NCBI RefSeq assembly: GCF_964275005.1
Contig: NC_092700.1
Span: 22,119,674 to 22,183,673, forward strand
Source of the DNA: Diadema setosum
Lineage: Eukaryota > Echinodermata > Echinoidea > Diadematoida > Diadematidae
Reading direction: 5' to 3'
Length of the DNA: 64,000 nt
Shown here piece by piece: positions 11,355-23,400 of this stretch. The position numbers and the translations under genes are program-made. Positions within the stretch are counted from its first letter, which is position 1, and each line of letters starts with the position of its first letter. The notes below the pieces were generated by a model, which saw only the letters and a program-made list of their open reading frames with translations, made no database searches and was not told the DNA's origin.

Positions 11355-14300
11355 TTGCCATCAAATCATTTCATTCTCAAAATGCCCGTAAAGCTCGATT
11401 TACGAAGACGTGCAGCTTTGATTCAGTATGAGTAATGACAGAACACCAATAACCGACAGTACATCTGCGATCGTACCATCAAACATTCACACACACACAA
11501 AAAAACACACACACACACATACACGCGCGCGCACACACACATCACACATTTATAACACACATCTCCACGTAACACCGATGCTTTTCCCTTACTCTTGTCC
11601 ATTGATCGAGAACCCGTAGTAATAGTTCAGACCGAACAAGGCTGATAAGGAAACCACAAGTAGTGATATGATCAGAGCGATTCCAGCTTTCGCATTCCTG
11701 CGATGAAATGAGAAAGCAGGGGAAAAACAATAGAAAAGAAATCGGGGAAAATCAATCTTAAATAATCTATTTTACGATCAAGCACATCAATAATAACCTT
11801 GGACGGTACTGTTAGTACAGTTATCAAGGAGTGAGAGACATACTCGATTTAAAAAAAAAAAAAAAATGTGTGGGTTAAAGTCAGTAAGTAAGTTATGATA
11901 CTTCGTTATCAACGTTAAAATTATGATCCTTTGTTGTGTTGTGGGGGGGGGGGGGGGGGGAGGAGCGGAAACGAACAACTATTCTGAATATTGATTCCTC
12001 AGCCCGAAACGGCAGAATACAAAAATCGTCATAAATAGAAGCATTCAGTAGAGTTTACATGCACCATTGATTAAAAAAAAAATACATTTGGTAAGTAGGT
12101 ATCTAAATTCATGAGTAAAATTGGCCTTCATATTTGAAGAGTTCGATTTCAAAATGGGTTAACTCGGTATTTGTCAATTTGAGATAATTGCAATTAAACC
12201 TGCTAAAAAAAGAAAAATAATGAGATAATATCGTATATTTCATTAATAACTTCAAGAATACTTTAACTCTTGTTGTACAAGTAGTGCAGGTAAAATTCAA
12301 AGGGTTTTATTTTGGTCTATGTGATGGCGGACTTAATGTTGAAAATGACGCTTCGCCCGTTTTAATGATCAAACTCTTCATTTCATTGGAAAAAGGAAGT
12401 CTTACTTGTGTAATATAACCAAAATCAGCGGACTTATGATGAAGAATTGCATATCATTGGCCAAGTACCAGGACCATCCCATGCACTGCAGAAAGATAAA
12501 GAGATGAGTTGAATATGATATATAAACATAGTTTTTAAAAAAAAATTATTGTATATCGTCTACCTTTCCAAAAATAAAAATAAAAAGATTAAATGAGTAG
12601 ACAGGCCCCCAACATGAATTGTTGGAAGGTTTCATTGAATGGTATTCATTGTTTCCAGAATACATTTTCTGCCCTAGTGGCGATGGAATCGAAACAACAA
12701 AATAAGATAACGTGAGAACAAATTCCAATCAGAAATTAATTTATACATCAGTAAGAATTAAAAGTAATGTTTCCTGTATGCAAAAAGATTAAATACAAGT
12801 AATTGTTGATGACATTAAATATTCAAATTCAATGATATGACTGATAAACTTTAAGGCTTGATGCAGCCGTATGTTTCATACTGGAAGGTAAATATTCCTC
12901 GGAGTCTTATCATCACAGTTTGTTTGTTTGTCTGCTTGTTTTTTTGTTTTTTTTTTTGTTTTTTTTTTTTGTTTGTTTTCAACCTAAGAAGATGGCTGGA
13001 TATAGAGCCCATATTCAGTTATGCTAAGCTGGTCTTCCATGGAGTCCACTTGGATGTGAGTCGGGACCACTTCACCGGGTTAAACACCCTGCCCTTTGCG
13101 ATGAATGAATAAAGCGGGATCTGTTACATGCACGAGTTGTGACTCTTTCACACACGGGACCTCCATTTTATGTCCTATCCGAGGGACAGAGTGTTTTTAC
13201 CTCGTGCAGTACTGCTAGAGGGGGCGGTATAATTACACACAACATTGCTCAGTCCAGACTCGGGTTCGAACCCGGGCCGTTTGGTTTCATGTTTGATATT
13301 TTATTAGGCCCGTAATTTGCCTGCAAACCAACAGATCTTGATCTCTACGTGCTGTTGCTGTAGGAAGAACGTGAATTAGGCTGCTACTTAAAATTTTGAG
13401 TAATTTTGTTTTTAATGGACTTTCAAAAACAGGTCATGTATGAAGGACGATCGATACGCGAAACGCAGTCTCTCCAAACTGGCTTAATTAAAGTGCCCCT
13501 TTTGGCCATATCAAAATTAATGCCAAATGACTTGTTTGTGTTTATTATTTGTCAACTTGTTTTCCTTTTTTTTTTTCTGCGTTTGATATTATCTGCGTGT
13601 ATTATTCTGTGCAATCCAAAACCAAGGTTTGAATACCGAATCTTCGACGGAGCCTGGGAACGGTAAAAGGTTGTTGAAGTACAAGAGATGGGTCCACCAG
13701 TATCTCCTGCAGAAGGACTTGACGAAATCCCCAAGGCCTTCTTTCAGGAAGCCCTGGCCAAAGTGCGGCATCAGAAGAGCCCATATCCCCAAGGCAACCA
13801 TGTACACGGGTGTGAGGCGCCACCATCGGTGAAAATAGAAGAGACACCAGCTCAAAACGCTGTTCAACTTCTTACTGTCGATTTGCTTCAGGGTGAGGTA
13901 AGTGACGAGGAAGCCACTGCGATTTTTCCACAACAAAAGATATGATTATGCACAAAAAAAAAACGTATTTACTTCAGCAATCCAGAGTTATATAGTGTTT
14001 GTTTTTCTTTTGAAATTGCCAATATGAATATTATATAGTCACATTTATCATCTGTATTTTGAGAAATTTACCTAAAATATTGTTTGATTGGTGGTGCATA
14101 TAATACAAGAAATGAGTAAAGGTGATGAGAGAGAGATAGAATAGAGGTCAGTAGAAATGTGTGACAACATAAGAACCTAAACAAACTGAACTATATCAAA
14201 CTGGGACTGGAAAGAAGGAGATAACCAAAAGAAACTCTATAATATCAACTTGCTGTTTTACAGATGTGAAGTTTGTTTTGTTATTTCTAACAGTTATATT

Positions 14301-17300
14301 CTTCGACCAGATTTTGCTTCAAGACTTGGATAATGTTTCGTGTAAATCATATTTAAACTTACCTAAGGACAAAGAATGTATCCACTGAGAAAGTACCATT
14401 CAAGATCGCGAGAAATCCCGCGTTTCCTGCCATGGCATAATACTGAGATGCATTAGCTACGAAAAGGAAAGAAAGGAGACGTGGCAAAACAAGGGCTCGC
14501 GACACGAGTTTGGCACCCACGAGTCATACAGCCCACGAGTCACAATGCCCACGAGTTATACAGCCCATGAGTCATACTGCCCACTAAGTCATACATCCCA
14601 CGAGTCATACTGCCCACTAGTCATACAGCCCACGAGAAATACAGCTCACAATTCACAAAGACCAGATACTAAGTGAAGACGGGTCATGTGCTTGACATCA
14701 ACTATAAAAAAAAATAGGTCCACAAGATGTGACGTTAAGCAAATAAGGCCCAAGAGCTCTTTACTAGGTGAAGAAAAAAAAATATAAAAGATCTCCAAAT
14801 TTTGACATTTCAGCACAGAGCTAAATATACTATACGCATCGCCTAGTTTGTGGGCCTTTTTTTTTTTTTTTTTTTTTTTGCAAAGTGTCGACCGTGTGGG
14901 CTTTATTTGCCTAGTCGAGCGTATGGGCCTTATTCGCCTAGGTACACAAGTTCGTTGATCTGTAGAATGTGTCTATAGTCAGTAGGTCTGTTGTACTTAG
15001 TACATGGTATCTAGCTCATAGGCTGCATGACTCGTGGGTGTATGACTCATGGACCTTTTTCCCCCATGTCAAGCTCTTGGGCCGTATGACGAGTGGGTGT
15101 TGAGCTCTTGGAATGATCCAAAACATCACATAAGTAATACAGGCGTACATTCGAAATGAATCACTGCTAAAGACAATATCTTTAATCCCGAATTCGCAAT
15201 AACTGAGGATATTGTTCTGACGATGATTCATAAGATGAACAAGAAAGTACATCATTCGAAATGAGGGAGCATTGGACGACTTGTATAGAACAGAATCCTT
15301 ATTTACTTATTAATTGGAAAGTGTTCACCAGACAAGATGGAAAAAGAAGCTTAGAGTCGTTCGCGGTTGGGAGAAGAGGAGAGGGTCATTTAATAATGAT
15401 CACGTCTCAAGCTATTCTTTGGCGATTGTTGATTGAGACACAATTTGCTGGGCGAACAATTTTGGTGTCACGTCTGCAAAGTCAACAAGAATGTGATATT
15501 TGAATAACGGGAAAGAGACAAAAAAAGAGTAAACTCGTCTTGATAAAGTTTTATACCTTCAAATCGTTTTGACAAGCCTCTGAGCCCGGTGTAAGAGTAC
15601 TAAACAATGTAAAGTTGGTGTCACTCATGGCATTCATTTAAAAGAATCTCTGACCTAAGTATCATAGAACTAATCATGTAAAAGTGGACATAAAAAAAAG
15701 ACATGATTTAGTGATCGTTGACGTCGATATACTCACAGACGAAGCCGAGAATGAACTGGCAGGAATGACCAAGAATGACCCAGAACATGCTGAGGACACG
15801 CAGGCCGTTGAGGACAGCCATGGTGTTCGGTGTCTTCTTGGCGCTGAGCAACTTGCCGAGGTTGTTATAGATGGAGAACGACATTAGAACACCGTGCAGG
15901 ATTGCTATAATAATGCAAGTGGAAAGAAATCTGTCGTCTAAGACATAAGGAATGAATAATTTCATCATGATTACATAACAGAAGTAATCAAAATGAAAAT
16001 AAACATATTGATTATCGTTAGCCGTGATGATGTTTTTTACCATGAAAATAAAAACTGCTGTTGAGGTATGAGTTTTCCTCATTTTTCCCCCGCTCTACAA
16101 ATTAAATTTGCAAGATCGTAACTGCTAGTCTACATTTTCAATATAGCAAACATGTCGAGAAAAAAAGGGAAAAGGCGAGGTCGAACTTATCATCTAACTG
16201 CTTTCCGGGACCCGATACAAATACCCCCAGGCTATCCCTGGTTGCCGACAGTGACACGATGAACTTGGAAGAAATACCAAGCTCCGAATTTTCGACATTA
16301 TCATATGTGAAGTAGTCCAAGGCTGACATGACATACTAAAAAAAGAAAACAAGAGATTATTATGCAGAGGCGTGTTGCGATCTCGTAAATTTTGCTTGTA
16401 CAGAGGGAGACAAAATCGAAGAAAACTCATACCTAAATCTTCAACCCTCTACTTTATAGTCTCTCGCTTTCATTTAAAACTGTCGCTGGTGTTGATGAAG
16501 ATGATGATAATAACAATGATGTTATATACTTGTTATAACAAAGAAACAATGATGATATTGCTAATGATACCATTTTCTATCCACTGTGGAAAACCTCTAT
16601 TAAGAGTTCCTCTTACAAAAGGCCCTGTTATTATTACTGCTAGCAAAGCATCGCCGAGTTCCCAAGTTTACACCTTGGTGACATTTTGGTCTAAAAGGGT
16701 GAGCATGCAAAGCTCGTTGTTTGGAGCAGGAAAGAGAGGGAGAGAGACAGAGAGAGACAGCATCATAAGAAACAAACTATTTGTCTGTTTTATTTCCATC
16801 TGAGAAGAGGGCTGGAAAGCCCATATTCAGCTGCAATAGTTGGTCTTCCATGAGGTCCAGTTGGATGTAAGGTGAGACAACTTCTTTGGGTTAAACACCA
16901 TGCTCTTATAGCATAGCGATGAACAAATGAGGCGGGATCGTTTACGTGCATGAGTTGTGACTCTCTCACACGCGGGACCGTTTATATCCTATCCGAGGAC
17001 AGAGAATTTTGCCTCTCACTAGAGGGGACGGTATGTTTACACATGACATGGCTCAGAGGGACCCGGGAATCGAATCCGGGTCCTTGGAATTGAGAGGCAG
17101 GCGCTACCGACTGAGCCAACTCGCCGCCCTATGACGTAAGAATCTCTGTCTACCCCCCCCCCCCCCCCACACACACACACACACACATACACTGCTGGAA
17201 GCAGTTTTGCATCTCACCCCATCCTAAGTGAGTGTATGTCTTCTTTTTTGACCCTTGCGGTTGCCTCTCGGAGAATTCTAGGCGCAGAGCGGCTTTATCC

Positions 17301-19304
17301 ACGTCAGTCGGTCCTTCGACCCCCTTCTCGTACCCTTCATTGATCTCTCCGGCTCCTTCGTTGGTGTCCACCGAGCATCTCTCCCTCGCCTCCTCCCCGT
17401 CGTCGAGGGATGATGTTGCTATGGCGGAATCCCCATCCAATCTATCCGGATCTTCGTAGATGTTTTCTTTTTGAGCGACAGGTGTATTTTTCTCCTTCTT
17501 TTTCCGGCTCATTTTTTCGAGGACGAGAGCTTTCAGGTACACGTCGTAAAAAGTGCCGATGACAACAAGCAACGCAAAAAAGGCGAGGAGAGTTCTGCGG
17601 AGCAGTCAGAGAACACAATAAGGAATTATTTGTAACTAAAATAATGATTTTTTTACGTTGAAATCATGACAAAAACGTGGATATTCATAATAACAATCAG
17701 TTTTATCGTCATCACTGATATCAGTCTGATATCTTCTCTCTTTTCACTAATCGCACTTGAACTGAGAATGGAAATGTCCTTACTACGTTTTAGAAATGAG
17801 CTACAGACCTAAGTGCCTCATATTTTTATTTTATTATTTTTTTTTTTTGCATTCTTGGTTTCTCTTAGAAAGATTTGATTTTATAATCTTCTGCTGGCAG
17901 TATGCTAGAAAAGCAAATTGACAATATATAATATCTGATTTATTAAAAAAAAAAATCCAACGCTTACGTGAAAGCTATTTCAGAGGTTAACCACGGAGCA
18001 GGATCCACGCAATCCAAATACAGGAACGGTGTCGTTTGACCGATGATGATCCAGACTATATACAATCATTATACAAAAAGTGGGAAAAAAAAAAACAAGT
18101 GACAACATCAAACTGCCTGACGTAAAGGACTACATTCGACAAAGCTGTAAATTTCTTACTTGTTCTTGCACGAGTAGGCCAAGGCCCTAGTACACATGTC
18201 TTTTTACTTGGAAACAATAATGGGAAGAACTACTGATTTGGCTCGGCTAAAGGGGATGGCTAGTAACTGATCAGTGGGAATTAATGGGAATGCTGGGGGT
18301 GATTGTTCCAATCCTTGTGGGATTCATTTAAGAGTACATTACATATCTATTGCTTCAAATTGGTCTCATATTCAAGTAATGTGCAGTTTAATGTATGCGA
18401 TCGCCCCGTCACTGTACAGGTTTGCTGACCTGGAAACATTAAACTGCACATTACTTGAATTTACTTTACCCACTGATCCCCACTGATCAGTTTCTAGCCA
18501 TCCCCTTTAAGCTCACTACTTGCTCTATACGCCGTGCTCTATAGGGTCCCTACTAACATTTCAGATTTCGTGTCCCTTTTTTTCGGGAGAGAGGGGTGGG
18601 GGTACTTATCAACAAGAGTTCTTTATCCCCCGCGGTTCCGCCCCCCCCCCCCCGCAGTCATTAAAGACACCTAAGTAGTGGTCGAAACTAGCAAAGGTAT
18701 ATGGTTAATAAGGATGTCATTTTAAACTTGAACAAGCACAAGAACAAAAGATAATGCAGAAATTATTGTTTTATTACGTTTTCGTTTTGGATAATCTTGC
18801 CCTACATCTCGTGCAATGCAATCAGTACAGTTCCGAGGTGTTCTTTATCTGTTTGGACAGGGTAGTCTTGAAGAAATTAACTTTAATCACATTAGATTTG
18901 ATTTTCTTCCTAGGTCATATGTGCGGAAAAGGTGATCAGCAAATCGTGCTTTACCACACGTTTTAACAGAAGAAATGGATGGAATATCTTTATTGATCTT
19001 CCCAATGTTTTGCCTTCTCCGCCATCTTCATCTTATTGTCTGCGCTGTATATGACATCCGGCCATCAAGCTTATTGATTAACTTGTCGGTGCCTTAATAA
19101 AACGGGATGTCACTCACACTGTCTCTAACAGGCGCAATACTTACATAGAAATGATACGGTGTTCACTTCTAGCTCTGTACACGTGCTCGGCCAGCAAGAT
19201 GCCCACCCAATGCCCTGTAAAAGATATAGATAAATATACACATGGATGAGTAGACAGATAAACAGGCAGAAAGATAATCATAGAAAATATAAGATGTAAG
19301 TATT

Positions 19305-19340
<36 letters not shown>

Positions 19341-20396
19341 CATACATACATACATACATACATACATACATACATACAATGTACATACCTACAGTCATAG
19401 ATACATGTTTTTTAGTAATCTTGATTTGATCTCTATAATTTCACGTGACAGAAACATTCATCTTAAATGTATAAGCACAATTATAACATCAGCATTATTT
19501 GATTAAAAAAAAACAAAATCAATCGGTGCGTGACTCGAATTGCATACAACTTACATTAAGCACATAGACTTACACGTAGATGAAAAAAAAAAAAACCCTC
19601 CCTACCTGCCCTCTTACCCATACGTCCTCCCCCCACCCCCCCCCCCCCCCACCATGCAGGACCAGCACGACTATAGGGTCACAGCTCACATCTCAATCTA
19701 TGCACTTCAATAAAGTATTTTTCAACCAATCAAATTCCACAATATATTCATATCTTGTTTATGCATCATCTCAAACCACTGGCATTAACCATATCAATAT
19801 TAGAGAACAGAATTAAGAGAGCAGAAAAAAAAAGAGAAAGAGAGAAAGAAAGAATGATAGGTGTTAACAGCAAGCCCCAGAGAGAAGGGCAGGAGTTTTT
19901 TTTTTTAATGAAACTAATCTATTTTCTTACAGACCCCCAGTCGCACTGTTAACATCAAATAAGTAAACAACACTAATTTCTTTAATCATATCAATTTATT
20001 AACGTATTCCCACTTCGGTGTACATGGTGTAATGCAAAACTAATTTTCCTCTCTTAGTTGCCAATTTCTTTTCTTCTTCAGTACTTTCCTTTATTCTCTT
20101 CTGAATTATGTTGAATGATGATGAAAAATCTGGGGAAAAAAACGTGGTGAAAAAATACATACATACATAAACACACACTTACACTGTATTTTGTACACAC
20201 ATACATACATACACACATAAATACATGCATGCACACTCACATACACATGCATGCATACATACATACATACATACATACATACATACATACATACATACAT
20301 GTACATACATACATACACATATACGTACATACGAAAGGCGGTTGGTAGGTAAGTGGAATAGACAAACAGACAGATAGATAGATAGATATCTTAGAT

Positions 20397-20437
<41 letters not shown>

Positions 20438-23400
20438 CTGACAAAATGGGTATCAAAATGGGGAAGAAGGGCGTGGTATGCAAGAAAGCAGACGATATGG
20501 TTCTTGTTGGCAAAAAAAAAAAAAGAGGTCGTGTCGGATGTGTGAAATGTCTCACAATAAAAGGGGATACTGCGTAACGCACACGTGAAAGGGGTTGTGC
20601 ACACACGTACTATAGTGACTTTGAACATTTTGATAGAATATAGGGCGTCGACACGTTTTGGTATAGCTGGAATCGGGATGGCAGTTATTAAAATTTCGCC
20701 ACCAACCGATGTCATATAATGAGTACAAATGATATCCCCTGAGAATAGCAGGATGAAGGGCTGCTCAAGGGAGATGACACATCTTCTATATCCGTGTATT
20801 TTGATCACTATAACCCACACGGTTCATTTTAAGACTACATTTCATTTCACGATTTATTGTTAAAGTAACCAGTCAATTGTTATTGACTAAATCGACAAGG
20901 TTTTGCCGAAAATCGGGCCTCATTATTTTTTCCGTACATGGCAGGAAAGACTTCCAATTGAAACCTAAGATCATCATTCAGGAGTGTCGTAGTTCATTTA
21001 TATCTCTCTATCTATCTATCTCTAACACCAAGACAGGAGCTCGATATTCTATAGGGTTAAAGGGAGGGTACAGTATTGGTGGAGATGAGGATTGGGCTTT
21101 TAACTTTTTGCGAGATATCAAGAAAACACTTGTGAAATAGTAGAGAGCATACCATTCTAAGAGGAATTCAAAGTTTCTTTGATAGAAGTCGGTTTTGGAA
21201 TGGTTGAAATATCCAAAACCAAAGTAAAACAAAGAGATTGTGATAAAAGGTGGGTCTCACCTTTTATTAGGATTGCTCTGTTTTGGGTACCTCAGCTATT
21301 TCAAATTTTCATTAAATAAATGTTGATTTCCACTTGGAATTACATGCGCTTTCGTATTTCATGAGAGGTTTCTCATTATTTCACCCAAAAATGTTATAAA
21401 CCTGAAGTTAGGTCTCAACCAAAACTATACAATCCCTTTAACTAAAATACGTGATATCATCTGGACAACAGTCAACTCAATCCTCTGAGCAAATTGAACA
21501 TTGCACTCTCTTGGGGTGCATTATTTGTACAGGAATCACAAGGCATTCTGGACCGTCGTTACAAAGATAAAACGAAATAGAGAGAATGGGAGGTAGATAA
21601 AGAGAAAAGGGTAGATATCGAGAGAGATATAGAGACAATCAAACATACATACAGACAGACAGACTGAGCACACCATTTTTGGACAGATCATCAGATAGCA
21701 TGCATATCAGCTTGCGCAACTTACAGTGTATGGGATGTCGGCGTAGCACGACTTTCCGTCGAAGGGCGGCACACCGGATGTCAAATTGGCTTTGGTCGAT
21801 CTGCATAACCAGGGAAACCCATAATCCCTCGCATTTAGAGTGAACTCGGCTTCCTCGGTGGGAAACTCGCCAAAAGATGCCGCCACTGACACAAAAGAAA
21901 AGAAAAAAAATGAAAAAGGAGAGAGAATAACAGTGATATTTAGAACAACAATGATAACGATGGCACTGTATTACTTAAATGATGATGATGATGATGATGA
22001 TGATGATAATGATGATGACATAGTGATAATGATGAGAGCCAGGTCGTAATGCCGATAACGACGGCACTCCTTGACAACAGCAATATGGTGGCACTATAAT
22101 CAAGGTTAGCCTCTTCTGTATGAATTGGCAGGAGAACTTCCATTACAAAGACGAAAGCGAGTAGCCCCGCCTAAAAACACAACTTTCCACAAAGACTACG
22201 TAATTGTTAATGAAGATGTTTGATCAGAAATTAATAGAAATGGTAATAAATTCAGTAGCAATGAGAAATGAAAGCCGAATCAATCTGCATGAGTAAGGAA
22301 ATGCATAATACCGCTTGTGTGGAAAAAAGGAAAGAAATATCGATGTTGTTACATCGATTATCTCTTAATGAAATGTCTAGTTAAAGTGACCACCCTACAT
22401 AAACACACAAGTTCATTGCCCACAATCTTCAAAGGTTGAAGCTTGGGTCACGGTATTTACACGTAAAAATACAAATTCGGATGAAAAGTACTAATATAGA
22501 ATTAGGCCCTTCATGCAAAAACAATGTGCCCCGTCTGGTTTGTGACTGTACGTTCATAATTAATGCGTTTTGATGAATAATAGCTTCAAAATACAATCAA
22601 CGTTTGAATGACTTGAATCATGTTACAGTAATCCAGAATTTTCGACTGCTTTTGTACACTAATTACTTCATGCATGGTTGTCCAAGAAAGTACCAGCACT
22701 AAAATCATCAGCAAATACAGTAATGTTATGTTTGTGTTTAGTTTCTCATTATTTTGTTCCGTCTTTTTTTTTTTTTTTTGTAATTACATGTAGGCCAAAG
22801 TTATTTCCTACAGAAAACGAATCCGTTACTTACTTCTCCGTGCGTAATATTCGTTGAATATCAGGTCGCGAAGAAAGAGGCGGATGTGGTCAATGCATAT
22901 TTCGGAGACAAGCTGTTGCTGGTCTTCCTCGTTGAAGCTGTAAAATCGATCGCCTGATTCATTTTGAGTAATCGTGGCGCCGTCGACAAGCTCGGTGAAT
23001 TTCTCCCTAACGAGCTTCACAGAGTAACATATAAACACAACAAAGAAAGGAGTTCAAACCCGGATATTGAAAACTGTCTTTTCATGTAGACAAAACAAAA
23101 TTGGGGGAAAACTGTACGTATCTCAATCATGATATCACAAAATGAAAAATGCACATCATAATGATGCGCTTTCGCATTGCGTCAAACGCAATTTCTGAGC
23201 CATTTAAGTCGAGTAGTTGTGTGCAATTCAAGGATCATAGGATATTAAAATATCGAACAAATTATTCAAACAGAGGACTTCATGTGAATACTTATAGTAA
23301 TGAACACATATATTTCTTAACAAGGTTTGGAAAGATTATTCCTATACAATTTCATCTCCTAGCCGATTTAGTAGTTTGAATTAATAAGCCAGGATGATCT

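Noticed and set aside
13262-13273. tRNA-like B box suggesting a tRNA gene
   Set aside because: There is no acceptor stem, anticodon arm or A box; the surrounding sequence matches the SINE family.
16138-16430. Minus-strand frames in intron 7 of the NRF-type gene
   Set aside because: The phases of exons 7 and 8 already join correctly, and the frames resemble no part of the acyltransferase family.
17041-17130. Possible functional tRNA gene on the minus strand
   Set aside because: A and B boxes are present, but the cloverleaf pairing is poor and the sequence continues into the SINE body shared with another copy.
19141-19398. Minus-strand frame reading GHWVGILLAEHVYRARSE
   Set aside because: This is the wrong frame over exon 5. 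The correct phase gives GIGWASCWPSTC, which fits the NRF domain and both neighbouring intron phases.
20179-20820. 213-codon minus-strand frame rich in Tyr, Cys, Ser and Leu
   Set aside because: It is a translation of ATAC, TAGA and AG microsatellites in an intron.
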